Assembly: GCA_016706545.1 (NCBI GenBank)
Contig: JADJJK010000022.1
Span: 1-64,000, forward strand
Reading direction: 5' to 3'
DNA: 64,000 bases
From: Myxococcales bacterium
Lineage (GTDB): Bacteria; Myxococcota_A; Polyangia; Haliangiales; Haliangiaceae
Part shown: one piece after another, positions 1 through 8,459 of the stretch
Numbering within the stretch: the first letter of the stretch is position 1
Layout of the letters: every line of letters begins with the position of its first letter
Translations under genes and position numbers: made by a program
Notes under the pieces: model-generated
What the model was told of the DNA's origin: nothing
What the model saw: the letters and a program-made list of their open reading frames with translations, nothing else
Databases searched by the model: none

Positions 1-237
1 CATGAAGTCGTAGGCCGGCTCCAGCTTCTGCAGCCGGCGCTCCTCGCGCACGTCGCGGTCGTCTTGCTGGTAGCTGCCGTGGAACTTGATGATCGGGAGA
101 TCGTCGGCGCGCAGGCCGCCGGTGAGCTGATCTTCCAGGCTCTCGACGAGCGTGCCGCGCAGGAGGCGGCTGTCCGCCTTGATACGCTCGACGGCGCTCG
201 GCGCGGGAGCTTGAGGGACGGGCGGGGTGTTCGACAT
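1..237 (-). CDS. cysI: Sulfite reductase hemoprotein beta subunit, N-terminal fragment
   Basis: The gene starts at an ATG (235-237) and runs off the left edge after 79 residues. Those residues match the N-terminus of assimilatory sulfite reductase CysI, the siroheme/[4Fe-4S] subunit that reduces sulfite to sulfide in the cytoplasm: LRGTLVESL at about 26-34, FHGSYQQDDRD at 52-62 and KLEPAYDFM at the edge. The start is preceded by AAGGAG that overlaps the stop of cysJ, only 11 nt upstream, so the two subunits are translated in sequence. The catalytic and cluster-binding C-terminal part is outside the window. It is the last visible gene of the sulfate assimilation operon. Confidence 0.93.
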   Translation of the reverse strand, partial: MSNTPPVPQAPAPSAVERIKADSRLLRGTLVESLEDQLTGGLRADDLPIIKFHGSYQQDDRDVREERRLQKLEPAYDFM

Positions 238-248
238 GGCTTGCTCCT

Positions 249-2177
249 TCAGTACACGTCGCGGTGATAGCGGCCCTCGGCGCGCAGCGCCGACAGCCAG
301 TCGGCGGCGCCGTCCTCGTCCTTGCCGCCGTGCAGCCGGGCGATGGTCACGAGCGCGGCCTCGACGTCGGGGGCCATGCGCTTGGCGTCGCCGCACACGT
401 AGAAGTGGGCGCCCTGCGCGAGCCACGCCCACAGCTCGCGTCCGCGCTCGAGCAGGCGATGCTGCACGTAGATCTTGTGGGCCTGGTCGCGCGAGAACGC
501 CAGATCGATGCGGGACAGCGAGCCGCGCTTGATCGCGTCCTGCCACTCGAGCTGATAGAGAAAGCTATCGCGGCGGCTCTGCTCGCCGAAGAACAGCCAG
601 CTTTTGCCGCGCGCGCCGAGCAGCTCGCGCTCCTGCACGAAGGCGCGAAATGGCGCGACGCCGGTGCCAGGGCCGACCATGATCAGGTCCGCCTCGGGGC
701 TCGGCGGGCGAAAGCCGGGGTTGGGCTCGATGAACGCGCGCAGCACGTCGTCGGCCGCGGCGCGCGCCAGGTGGTCCGAGCCGCTGCCCACCCGGTGTTC
801 ACCGGCGGCGCTGGTGTACGCTACGTGCGCGACCGTCAGGTGCGCCTCGCCAGGGAAGGCCAGCGCGCTCGACGAGATCGAGTAGCTGCGCGGGGCCAGC
901 GGTCGCAGCGCGGCCAGGAGCTCCTCGGCGGACCAGCGCGCGGCGTGCTGGTGCAAGACGTCCAGCACCTGGTGGTTGGCCAGGTACTCGGCGAGCGCGA
1001 TCTCGGCCGCCGCGTCTTCGGGCGCGAGCAGGCTGGCCAGCGCGCTGGCGCGGGCGTGCTTGGCGACGCTCGCGAGAAACGGCCGCGCGACGCGGGTGAT
1101 CTCTCGCTCCGAGGTCAGCCACTGCGCCAGCGGCAGCTCGCGGCCCTCCCGCGTCACCAGCTCCTGTCCCGACAGGCCTGCGGCGCGACACACCTCCGCG
1201 ACCAGCCAGGCCGGGTTGTCCGGCCAGATGGCCAGCGCGTCGCCGGTCTGGTAGGCGAGCTTGCGCTCGTCGACGCCCAGCTCCAGGTGCAGCACGCGCT
1301 TGCCAGCGGCGCGCGAGGTGATCTGCTGGTTGACCAGCACGGTGGCCTGCGCCGGCTGCTGCCGGGTGGCCAGCGTGGACTCGGCGACGATCGCGGCGGG
1401 CTGCGCCGCGTGCAGCGGGATGACCACGCCATCACGAGGCGGCGCCGCCTCGGCCGCGAGCAAGCTGGCCGCCTGGTCGAGCCACGGGCCGGCCACCGCC
1501 TCCAGCTCCACATCGCACTCGCCGCGCGCGGTCAGCCGGCGAGCGCCGAGCTCGGCCAGGCGCTCGTCGAGCTTGCGGGCGACGTGGCAGAACTTGGGAT
1601 AGCTGGCGTCGCCCAGGCCGAGCACCGCGAAGCGCAGCTCGGGCAAGCGCGGCGCGCGGCGGCCCAGCACGAAGTCGAAGAAGCCGCGGGTGTCGTCGGC
1701 GGGATCGCCATCGCCGTGGGTGGCGACCACCAGCACCAGGAGCTGCTCCTTGGCCAGCTCGCGGGTGGCGTACTCGCTCATGCGGGTGAGGCGCACGGTG
1801 GCGCCGCCGGCGGACAGCTTGTACGCCAGCCGCTCGGCGAGCTTCTTGCTGTTGCCGGAGTGCGTACCGTAGAGGATGGTGACCGGGGGCGCGGCGGCGG
1901 CGGCGGCCGCCGAGGCCACCGAGCCCACCGACGCCACCGAGCCCACCGACGCCACCGAGCCCACCGACGCCGCGCCTGGCGTCACCGCGCGGAGCGCGAC
2001 GGTGCCGCCCTGACCCCGGCCCGCGGCCAGCCCGGCGACGTAGCCAGCAAGCCAGGTCAGGTCCTCTCCGGAGAGCGCGCGCACCCGCTCGAGCAACGAG
2101 CGCAGCGGCTCGGCGCCTTGAGGTCCACCGAGCGCGGCCAGCGCGCTGTCGGCGCCGCCAGCGGGTCCGGCGCTCAC
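249..2177 (-). CDS. cysJ: Sulfite reductase [NADPH] flavoprotein alpha subunit
   Basis: This 642-residue protein supplies electrons from NADPH through FAD and FMN to CysI. It has an N-terminal flavodoxin domain (TILYGTHSGNSKKLAERL), a central FAD-binding region (RSYSISSS) and a C-terminal NADPH-binding region (GPGTGVAPFRAF, FFGEQSRRDSF, YVCGDAKRMA, ending RYHRDVY), the CysJ order. The proposed start is a GTG at 2175-2177 that overlaps the cysN stop as GTGA; an upstream in-frame GTG at 2249 would need a 76-nt overlap. Between a short helical N-terminus and the flavodoxin domain is a low-complexity linker of repeated SVGSVA, encoded by an 18-bp minisatellite. Confidence 0.93.
   Translation of the reverse strand: MSAGPAGGADSALAALGGPQGAEPLRSLLERVRALSGEDLTWLAGYVAGLAAGRGQGGTVALRAVTPGAASVGSVASVGSVASVGSVASAAAAAAAPPVTILYGTHSGNSKKLAERLAYKLSAGGATVRLTRMSEYATRELAKEQLLVLVVATHGDGDPADDTRGFFDFVLGRRAPRLPELRFAVLGLGDASYPKFCHVARKLDERLAELGARRLTARGECDVELEAVAGPWLDQAASLLAAEAAPPRDGVVIPLHAAQPAAIVAESTLATRQQPAQATVLVNQQITSRAAGKRVLHLELGVDERKLAYQTGDALAIWPDNPAWLVAEVCRAAGLSGQELVTREGRELPLAQWLTSEREITRVARPFLASVAKHARASALASLLAPEDAAAEIALAEYLANHQVLDVLHQHAARWSAEELLAALRPLAPRSYSISSSALAFPGEAHLTVAHVAYTSAAGEHRVGSGSDHLARAAADDVLRAFIEPNPGFRPPSPEADLIMVGPGTGVAPFRAFVQERELLGARGKSWLFFGEQSRRDSFLYQLEWQDAIKRGSLSRIDLAFSRDQAHKIYVQHRLLERGRELWAWLAQGAHFYVCGDAKRMAPDVEAALVTIARLHGGKDEDGAADWLSALRAEGRYHRDVY
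1921..1974. repeat. 18-bp coding minisatellite in cysJ
   Basis: Three consecutive 18-bp units of GAGCCCACCGACGCCACC (the last unit diverges at its end). On the minus strand it encodes the (SVGSVA) linker ahead of the CysJ flavodoxin domain. Unit length is a multiple of three, so copy-number changes keep frame. Confidence 0.9.
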
Positions 2178-3859
2178 GACGCCACCCCCTGCCGCGCCGC
2201 CAGCAGCACGACGTCCACGCTGTCCTCCGCGGCCTCGGCCTCGGTCCACGGGATCCGCGCCGCCCGCAAGAGCTCTCGGGCGCGCTCGCGGCCGGTCGCG
2301 GCCACCGCGGCCAGCGCCACCACGCCGGCCTTGGCCAGCGCCACCGCGGCCTCCAGATCCAGCCCGACCTGCGCGGCCACCACGCCGCGCCGGAACAGCT
2401 CGTGCTCGAGGCCCGCGATGCGATCCGCGGCGTCGGCGGCGAGCCCCCCGTCGAGCAGGACCACCAGGCCGTGGTGCCCCAGCCGCTTGGCCCGCGCCTC
2501 GGCGCCCACCCGCGAATAGAAGTGATGTGAGCCCTCGCCCAGGTACGGCTCGCGGATCATGCCCGCGGCCACCGTGGCGTTGGTCTCCGGATCGATCACC
2601 ACGAACGCGCCGGTGGCGCGATTGTCGCGGTAGCGGTCAAACACCAGCGAGCGCGTGGCGGAGATGCGCACCTCGCCGATGTCGTTGGCCTCCAGCGACT
2701 GGGCCGAGACCTCGCGCAGGCTCTCCAGATCGAGCCGGTGGTGGATGCGCTCGATGTACGCCGGCACGGTGCGCGGCCCGCACTTGATGAGGTAGCGGTG
2801 CCCCACCGCGAGCGGCGCTTCGTTGAGCCAGACCAGCGAGGCGTCGACGGCGCCGGAGACCTCCGGCAACGCGCCCGCGTGCGCCAGCACGTCGCCGCGG
2901 CTGACGTCCACGTCCACGTCGAGGCCGAGCGCCACCGACAGCGGCGCCCGCGCCTCGGCCAGGTCGCCGGTCAGCGTGGCGATGCGCGCCACCGTGGCGG
3001 TGCGCCCCGACGGCGAGAGGACCACGCGGTCCCCCTTGCGCACGGTGCCGGATGCGACCCGGCCGGTGAGCAAGCGCTCGTCGATGTTGGGGCGCAGCAC
3101 CTGCTGCACCGCGAAGCGAAACGGCGCCAGCTCCTGCCGCCGCTGATGGGGCAGCGCCTCCAGCCAGGCCAGCAGCGTCTGATCGTGCCACGGCGCGCGC
3201 TCGCTTGGCTTGGTGATCCAGTCGCCCTGGGTGGCCGACACCGGGAAGCAGCGCACCTCCGCGAAGCCCAGGCGCGAGGTCAAGGTCAAGACCTCGGCGG
3301 ACAGGCGCTCGAAGGTGGCGCGATCGTAGTCGACCAGATCCATCTTGTTGATCGCCACCGCCAGGTACGGGATGCCGAGCAGCCCCGCGATGTGCGCGTG
3401 GCGCCGCGTCTGCTGCAGCACGCCCTGCCGCGCGTCGACCAGGATCACCGCCGCGTCCGCGGTGGAGGCGCCGGTGGCCATGTTGCGCGTGTACTGCACG
3501 TGGCCCGGCGTGTCAGCGACGATGACCTTGCGCCGGCCGGTGGTGAAGTAGCGATAGGCCACGTCGATGGTGATGCCCTGCTCGCGCTCGGCCAGCAGGC
3601 CGTCGGTGAACAGCGAGAAGTCGATGGCGCCGCCGCGGCTGGCCCGCTCCACCGCCGCCACCTGGTCATCGAGCAGGCTGTCGCACTCGTAGAGCAGCCG
3701 ACCGATGAGCGTGGACTTGCCGTCGTCGACCGAGCCCACCACGACCAGGCGCAACAGCTCGCGCTCACCGTGGGTGACGAGGAGCGCCGCCGGGGTGACC
3801 GCCGCGCCAGGCACAGGCGCGGGCTCGCGCGCTGGATCTTGGGAGATGATAGCCACCAT
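2174..3859 (-). CDS. cysN: Sulfate adenylyltransferase GTPase subunit with degenerate APS-kinase tail
   Basis: CysN is the GTPase that drives ATP sulfurylase activity of CysD (sulfate + ATP to adenosine 5'-phosphosulfate). The 561 residues show the elongation-factor-like G domain: P-loop GSVDDGKST near residue 42, DTPGH, NKMD, then the beta-barrel domains. From about residue 450 there is an extra tail of about 110 residues that aligns in layout with the CysC APS kinase of CysNC fusions (GLVVLLDGG..., RERARELL) but the kinase P-loop GLSGAGKS is replaced by GGLAADAAD and the substrate-binding block is shortened, so kinase activity is not expected. The ATG overlaps the cysD stop (ATGA). Confidence 0.9.
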   Translation of the reverse strand: MVAIISQDPAREPAPVPGAAVTPAALLVTHGERELLRLVVVGSVDDGKSTLIGRLLYECDSLLDDQVAAVERASRGGAIDFSLFTDGLLAEREQGITIDVAYRYFTTGRRKVIVADTPGHVQYTRNMATGASTADAAVILVDARQGVLQQTRRHAHIAGLLGIPYLAVAINKMDLVDYDRATFERLSAEVLTLTSRLGFAEVRCFPVSATQGDWITKPSERAPWHDQTLLAWLEALPHQRRQELAPFRFAVQQVLRPNIDERLLTGRVASGTVRKGDRVVLSPSGRTATVARIATLTGDLAEARAPLSVALGLDVDVDVSRGDVLAHAGALPEVSGAVDASLVWLNEAPLAVGHRYLIKCGPRTVPAYIERIHHRLDLESLREVSAQSLEANDIGEVRISATRSLVFDRYRDNRATGAFVVIDPETNATVAAGMIREPYLGEGSHHFYSRVGAEARAKRLGHHGLVVLLDGGLAADAADRIAGLEHELFRRGVVAAQVGLDLEAAVALAKAGVVALAAVAATGRERARELLRAARIPWTEAEAAEDSVDVVLLAARQGVAS

Positions 3860-4806
3860 CAGAAATAGCCCTCTCGTTTCTTGCTCTCCATCGAGCCGTC
3901 TTCGTCAAAGTCGATCAGCCGCCCGGCGCGCTCGGAGCGCCGGCTGGTGAGCATCTCGGTGATGAGCTCCGACACCGTCGTCGCCTCGGACTCGATGGCG
4001 CCCGAGAGCGGGTAGCAGCCGAGGGTGCGGAACCGGACCCGCCGCGGCTCCGGCGCTTCGCCCGGCCGCAGGCGCATCCGCTCGTCGTCCGCCATGATCC
4101 AGGTGCCGGAGCGCGCCACCACCGGGCGCGACGCCGCGAAGTACAGCGGCACCACCGGGATGCGCTCGCGCAAGATGTAGAGCCAGACGTCCAGCTCCGT
4201 CCAGTTCGACATCGGGAACACGCGGATGCTCTCGCCAGCGCGGACCCGGCCGTTGTAGACGTCCCACAGCTCCGGGCGCTGGCGGCGCGGATCCCACTGC
4301 CCCTGCGCGTCGCGGAACGAGAACACGCGCTCCTTGGCGCGCGACCGCTCTTCGTCGCGCCGCGCGCCGCCGAGCGCGGCGTCAAAGCCATGCAGCTTGA
4401 GCGCCTCGAGCAGCGCCTGGGTCTTGGTAGCGTGGGTGTAGACCTGGCTCGAGTAGTCAAACGGGTTGATGCCCTCGTCGAGCGCGCGCTGGTTGCGATG
4501 CACGATCAGGCGCACCCCAAGCTCGGCGACCACCGCGTCGCGAAACTGATACATCTCGCGAAACTTCCACCCGGTGTCCACGTGCAGGAGCGGGAACGGC
4601 AGCGGCGCGGGATAGAACGCCTTGCGAGCCAGGTGCAGGAGCACCTGGGAGTCCTTGCCGATGGAGTACATCAGCACGGGGTTCGACAGCTCGGCCGCGG
4701 TCTCGCGCAAGATCGCGATGGCCTCGGCCTCGAGCAGATCCAGGTGAGAGTGGTGCGGGTGAGCGCCGGGAGTTTGAGATGCGTGAGATGCGGACAGCTC
4801 GGCCAT
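3859..4806 (-). CDS. cysD: Sulfate adenylyltransferase catalytic subunit
   Basis: This 315-residue protein is the ATP-pyrophosphatase-fold subunit of ATP sulfurylase, making APS with CysN. The PP-loop is visible as MYSIGKDSQVLLHLARK near residue 45, followed by HVDTGWKF, GGARRDEERSRAKER and FPMSNWTELDVW; the C-terminus SMESKKREGYF is the usual CysD ending. The start chosen is the ATG at 4804-4806, which has an upstream GAGG and leaves 52 nt after the preceding cobA stop; longer in-frame extensions are proline/arginine-rich and unlike the family. Its stop overlaps the start of cysN, its obligate partner. Confidence 0.94.
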   Translation of the reverse strand: MAELSASHASQTPGAHPHHSHLDLLEAEAIAILRETAAELSNPVLMYSIGKDSQVLLHLARKAFYPAPLPFPLLHVDTGWKFREMYQFRDAVVAELGVRLIVHRNQRALDEGINPFDYSSQVYTHATKTQALLEALKLHGFDAALGGARRDEERSRAKERVFSFRDAQGQWDPRRQRPELWDVYNGRVRAGESIRVFPMSNWTELDVWLYILRERIPVVPLYFAASRPVVARSGTWIMADDERMRLRPGEAPEPRRVRFRTLGCYPLSGAIESEATTVSELITEMLTSRRSERAGRLIDFDEDGSMESKKREGYF

Positions 4807-4858
4807 CGGATACCTCGGAGGACGCCTCGGGGAGGAAGAGAGGAGATGCGGGTGCCAG

Positions 4859-5677
4859 CTAGACGTTGGCAGAGGCCGCGGCAGGCAGCGCGGCGGGCAA
4901 AGCGGCAGGCAGCGCGCCGCCGCCCGGCGCAGACAGCTCGCCAAGCGAGCGGCACAAGGTGAGCTGGTCGCGCAGCGCGACGACGTCGCCGATCACCACC
5001 AGCGCCGGCGAGCCGATGCGCGCCGCGCCCGCGGCGGCCGCCAGCTCGCCAAGCGGCGCGGTCACCACGCGCTGCTCCGGCAAGCTCGCTGACTCGATGA
5101 TGGCAGCGGGCGTGGAGGCTGCTTTGCCGGCAGCCATCAAGCGCGCGCTGACCTCGCCAAGGCGAGCTCCCGCCATGAACAAGACCAGCGTAGGTGCGCC
5201 GGCCAGGTGTGCCCACGAGACCTCGCCCTCGGCGAGCGTGCAGGTGGCGAAGGTGACCGAGGCCGCGGTGCCGCGGTGGGTGACCGGGATGCCGGCCAGC
5301 GCCGGCGCGGCGACGCCGCTCGACACGCCGGGGATGACGGCGTAGGGCAGCCCCGCCGCCTCGAGCGCCAGCGCCTCTTCGCCGCCGCGCCCGAACACGA
5401 ACGGGTCGCCGCCCTTGAGGCGAACCACGGTGCGCCCGAGCCGAGCCTGGCTTATCAGCAGCTCGCAGATCTCGTCCTGCGGCACCTGCGCGCCGCCGCC
5501 CTCTTTGCCCACGTAGAGCAGCCGCGTGTGCGGCGCAGCGTGGGCGAGCGCGCCGGGGTGAACCAGGCGGTCGTAGATGATGGTGTCGGCGCTGCGCAGC
5601 GCGGACACCGCGCGCAGGGTGAGCAGCTCCGGATCGCCGGGGCCAGCGCCTACCAGGTAGATCATGCCAGGGGTCAT
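4859..5677 (-). CDS. cobA: Uroporphyrinogen-III C-methyltransferase
   Basis: SUMT transfers two methyl groups from S-adenosylmethionine to uroporphyrinogen III to give precorrin-2, the first step of siroheme synthesis. The 272 residues contain the family motifs: YLVGAGPGDPELLTLRA at the N-terminus, YDRLV, the VRLKGGDPFVFGRGGEE block, PGVSS and PVTHRG. The chosen ATG (5675-5677) overlaps the stop of the precorrin-2 dehydrogenase gene (ATGA), so together the two genes replace the fused CysG of enterics. The C-terminal 25 residues are an Ala/Pro-rich extension (repeated PAALPAA). Confidence 0.93.
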   Translation of the reverse strand: MTPGMIYLVGAGPGDPELLTLRAVSALRSADTIIYDRLVHPGALAHAAPHTRLLYVGKEGGGAQVPQDEICELLISQARLGRTVVRLKGGDPFVFGRGGEEALALEAAGLPYAVIPGVSSGVAAPALAGIPVTHRGTAASVTFATCTLAEGEVSWAHLAGAPTLVLFMAGARLGEVSARLMAAGKAASTPAAIIESASLPEQRVVTAPLGELAAAAGAARIGSPALVVIGDVVALRDQLTLCRSLGELSAPGGGALPAALPAALPAAASANV

Positions 5678-6372
5678 CGGACACCTCCAGAAGCCGCCGC
5701 CGCGGGGGCAGGCTCGGCCTTTGTCGTCGCGGGCGCCGTCGGCGCGGGCTGGGTCGCCGGGCGGCGGCCGAGCGCGCGCAGCCCGGTGATCACCTTCCGC
5801 GCGGTGGCCGCGGTGATGGTGGCCACGGTCACCGCGCGGCGGATCGCGCGCATGCGCCGCGGTCCGGCCGGGAGCGTGCGGCGCAGGACCGCCACACCCT
5901 GGGCGATGAGCAGGTCTTCGGGGTGGAGCTGCGCCTCGAAGCGGCGGCGGAGCTGCGCGGCCAGCGCGGGGGCCTGGCCGCTGGTGGAGACCGCCACGGT
6001 GAGCGGCCCGCGCCGCCCCACCGACGGCATGGTGAAGTCGCACAGCGCGGGCTTGTCCACCGCGGTACACCACACGCCGCGCACCCGCGCCGCGCTGACG
6101 ATGCGCTCGCTGACCACCGGATCATCGACCGCGGCCACCACCAGCATCGCGCCCTGCACGTCGTCGGAGGTGAAGGCGCGGCGCAGCAGCTCGAGCTGGC
6201 CCTTCTCGGCGGCCTGGATCAGCTCCGGGTGAGCGCGCGGCGCGACCACCCGCACCGCGGCGCCAGCCTCGAGCAGGCCGCGCACCCGGCCGAGCGCCAC
6301 CGCGCCGCCGCCCACCACCAGCACCGGCTTGCCCGCCAGCCGCAGGCACACCGGGTAATCGACGACGGTCAC
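5674..6372 (-). CDS. Precorrin-2 dehydrogenase / sirohydrochlorin ferrochelatase
   Basis: This 232-residue protein corresponds to the N-terminal domain of CysG (also Met8p/SirC): NAD-dependent oxidation of precorrin-2 and possibly Fe insertion to give siroheme for CysI. A Rossmann motif VLVVGGGAVALGRV lies near residue 18, followed by the family blocks VVAAVDDPVVSERI, DKPALCDFTMPSV and VSTSGQAPALAAQLRRR. The GTG start (6370-6372) overlaps the stop of the transporter gene as GTGA. The last 50 residues are Ala/Pro-rich and lack known motifs. Ferrochelatase capacity cannot be judged from sequence alone. Confidence 0.9.
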   Translation of the reverse strand: MTVVDYPVCLRLAGKPVLVVGGGAVALGRVRGLLEAGAAVRVVAPRAHPELIQAAEKGQLELLRRAFTSDDVQGAMLVVAAVDDPVVSERIVSAARVRGVWCTAVDKPALCDFTMPSVGRRGPLTVAVSTSGQAPALAAQLRRRFEAQLHPEDLLIAQGVAVLRRTLPAGPRRMRAIRRAVTVATITAATARKVITGLRALGRRPATQPAPTAPATTKAEPAPAAAASGGVR

Positions 6373-7259
6373 GCCGCCACCTCCGGGGACACCGGCGCGA
6401 CGACTTGCCGGCTCGCCATCCGCCGCGCCTTGCTGGCCGCCCAGACGTGCAGGCCGATGGCGAAGACCACGGCCAGGACCCAGGCGGCTTCGCGCGGGAT
6501 CCACCCCGCCGCGCCCACGGTGATGGCCAGCCCCACGGTGACCAGCACCGCGTCCACGCGCATGCACACGCGGCCAAACAGCGCGCGATCGATGCGGGTC
6601 ACCAGCTTGCGGCCCAGCGCCAGGCCCACCAGCACCAGCGGCAAGAACGCCCCGGCCAGCACGAACCCGGACTGGGTGAGCGCGCCGACCAGCGCGTACA
6701 TGAGGAGCGTGGTCACCGACTCCACCACGCGCACCACCGCGAGCGCGGCGCGAAACTCATCCTGCACCAGCCCGAGGTTGGTGAAGTACAGCGCCAGCGG
6801 CGGGCCGGACACCGTCGTGGTGGCGTACAGCACGCCCAGCCCGCCGCCAAACGGGATGCCCCAGCGCCGCTCCGAGCGGATCTGCCAGCGCAGCGCGAAC
6901 GACTGCAGCGCCACCATCGGCAAGATCAGCGCGTAGGTGCCGGTCTTCAAGATCTGCGGCGAGACCAGGCCAAAGAGGAGCCCGCCCACCACCACCCCAG
7001 GCAGGAGGCCGATCAAGATCGGCTTCACCCGCGGCCACACCGCGGGCACCGAGCGGCGGTGCATCCACAGCGAGTACGAGTTGAGCACCACCTCCAGCAG
7101 CACCAGCGCCGGGTTGAGCAGCCGCCCGGAGATCATGGTCAGGCTGACCGGCACCACGATCGACGAGAAGCCGTAGCCCAGCGCGCCGTTGACGCCAGCG
7201 GCGATGGTGGTGGTCACCATCAGGACGAGGAAGACTGTGAGCGATAGATCCATGATCAT
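6369..7259 (-). CDS. TSUP (TauE/SafE) family membrane transporter
   Basis: A 296-residue integral membrane protein with about eight hydrophobic segments and the TSUP-type N-terminal motif (NGALGYGFSSIVVPV, an inverted-repeat signature). Families of this type move sulfate, sulfite, thiosulfate or sulfonates. Its place between cysH and the siroheme genes, with 4-bp overlap to the next gene, makes sulfate or sulfite transport the natural role, but substrate and direction cannot be read from the sequence. It starts 20 nt after the cysH stop. Confidence 0.85.
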   Translation of the reverse strand: MIMDLSLTVFLVLMVTTTIAAGVNGALGYGFSSIVVPVSLTMISGRLLNPALVLLEVVLNSYSLWMHRRSVPAVWPRVKPILIGLLPGVVVGGLLFGLVSPQILKTGTYALILPMVALQSFALRWQIRSERRWGIPFGGGLGVLYATTTVSGPPLALYFTNLGLVQDEFRAALAVVRVVESVTTLLMYALVGALTQSGFVLAGAFLPLVLVGLALGRKLVTRIDRALFGRVCMRVDAVLVTVGLAITVGAAGWIPREAAWVLAVVFAIGLHVWAASKARRMASRQVVAPVSPEVAA

Positions 7260-7279
7260 CTCCTGGCGGCGTCAGGACA

Positions 7280-8026
7280 TCACTTCTGGTGCAGCCCGCA
7301 CTCGCGGTGCTCGGGGGACTCCCACCACCAGCGGCCGGCGCGCTCGTCTTCGTAGGGTCGAATGGCGCGCGTACACGGCGCGCAGCCGATGGAGGCATAG
7401 CCCACGTCGTGCAGGCGGTTGTAAGGCAGGCGGTGCTCGCGCAGGTGCGCCCAGACGTCTGCCCGGCTCCACGACGCGAGCGGGCTGAACTTGATGAGGC
7501 CGTTGCCGGCGTCCCACTCCACCGAGGCCAGCTCGGTGCGCGTGACGCTCTGCTCGCGGCGCAGCCCGGTGACCCACGCGCGCTTGCCGGCCAGCGCGCG
7601 GCGCAGCGGCTCCACCTTGCGGATCTGGCAGCACGCCTTGCGCGCCTCGATGCTGTGACGGAAGGAGAAGAAGCCCTGCTCGGTCACCAGCGCCTCGACC
7701 GCGGCGCGCTCCGGCGCGTAGGTCGCGATGGTGAGCCCGAGCGCCTGGCGCAGCTCCTCCATCACCTCGTACGTCTCCGGTGGCAGCCGGCCGGTGTCCA
7801 GCGTGAACACTGTCAAGCTGGGAGCGTGCTCCTTGGCCAGGTGCAAGAGCACGACGTCCTCGGGGCCAAAGCTCGTGGCCAGCGCGCAGCCAGCGCCGAA
7901 GCTCTGCTCTGCGAGCGCCAGCACCGCCGCCGCCGTCACCGGGCGCTCCGGCAGGTCGCGGAGCCAGGCCTGGCCGTCCTGGGCAAGCGCGGTGGGAGAA
8001 GGCGAGCTGAAAGAGGAGGCGCTCAT
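7280..8026 (-). CDS. cysH: Adenylylsulfate (APS/PAPS) reductase, [4Fe-4S] type
   Basis: This 248-residue enzyme reduces activated sulfate to sulfite using thioredoxin. The PP-loop-derived substrate site appears as TSFGPEDVVLLH, and TLDTGRLPPETYE follows. It carries the cysteine pairs that bind a [4Fe-4S] cluster in APS reductases, ACCQIRKVEPL (~130) and IGCAPCTRAI (~213), plus the C-terminal catalytic ECGLH. Presence of the cluster cysteines points to APS rather than PAPS as substrate, which fits the loss of APS-kinase motifs in the neighbouring CysN. It is the first gene of the operon; a strong inverted repeat lies just upstream. Confidence 0.93.
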   Translation of the reverse strand: MSASSFSSPSPTALAQDGQAWLRDLPERPVTAAAVLALAEQSFGAGCALATSFGPEDVVLLHLAKEHAPSLTVFTLDTGRLPPETYEVMEELRQALGLTIATYAPERAAVEALVTEQGFFSFRHSIEARKACCQIRKVEPLRRALAGKRAWVTGLRREQSVTRTELASVEWDAGNGLIKFSPLASWSRADVWAHLREHRLPYNRLHDVGYASIGCAPCTRAIRPYEDERAGRWWWESPEHRECGLHQK

Positions 8027-8043
8027 CTCGGGTCCTCATCCAG

Positions 8044-8150
8044 TATCACGGACATCAGGTGCCGCATAGCGGAATTTCCAAGATAGCGGATGCGGCGGCG
8101 AACCGGCCGCTATCACGGACTCCTTGGAAATGTCGCCACCATCACGGATG
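8044..8150. promoter_or_regulatory. Inverted and direct repeats in the cysH/SPFH intergenic region
   Basis: The divergent intergenic region (8027-8459) contains a long imperfect palindrome. TTTCCAAG (8075-8082) pairs with CTTGGAAA (8123-8130), and GATAGCGG (8082-8089) pairs with CCGCTATC (8107-8114). The motif TATCACGGAC occurs at 8044-8053 and 8111-8120, with ATCACGGAT at 8141-8149, and ATAGCGGA at 8066-8073 and 8083-8090. Such clustering upstream of cysH suggests operators or a structured leader for the sulfur operon. No riboswitch family was recognised. Confidence 0.55.
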
Positions 8151-8385
8151 CAGCGAACAAGTAGCCGACAAGTGCCGGGCCCCCGGGATCTCGACGGCGC
8201 CAGCGCTGTCGTGGCCGCCGCCCGGCGGCGAGCGAGGCGCCCCGTGCGCTGCCCCACCGTTGTCGCCGTGGCGAGGCGCCGCTCACCCGACACCCCACGC
8301 CGGTGTTCTGGCCAACGCGGTCGCGGCTTTTGTGCTGGCAGCTCCGGAAGGCGCGTGCTTTCGTTGGCCGCGTGGGCGGGAGCAG

Positions 8386-8441
8386 GGAACGGGAGCTGGG
8401 AACGAGATGGGAACGAGAGCTGGGAACGAGAGCCGAGTCCG
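8386..8441. repeat. Short tandem repeat upstream of the SPFH gene
   Basis: Imperfect tandem units of about 10-14 bp based on GGGAACGAGA(GCT), four copies, ending about 20 bp before the start codon of the SPFH gene. The rest of 8151-8385 shows no recognisable gene or site. Confidence 0.75.
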
Positions 8442-8459
8442 GCAGGAGAGCAAAGAGCG

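Noticed and set aside
264..2519. Long plus-strand frame opposite cysJ
   Set aside because: Shadow of the cysJ/cysN codons in high-GC DNA. It shows no domain, and the minus strand is unmistakable.
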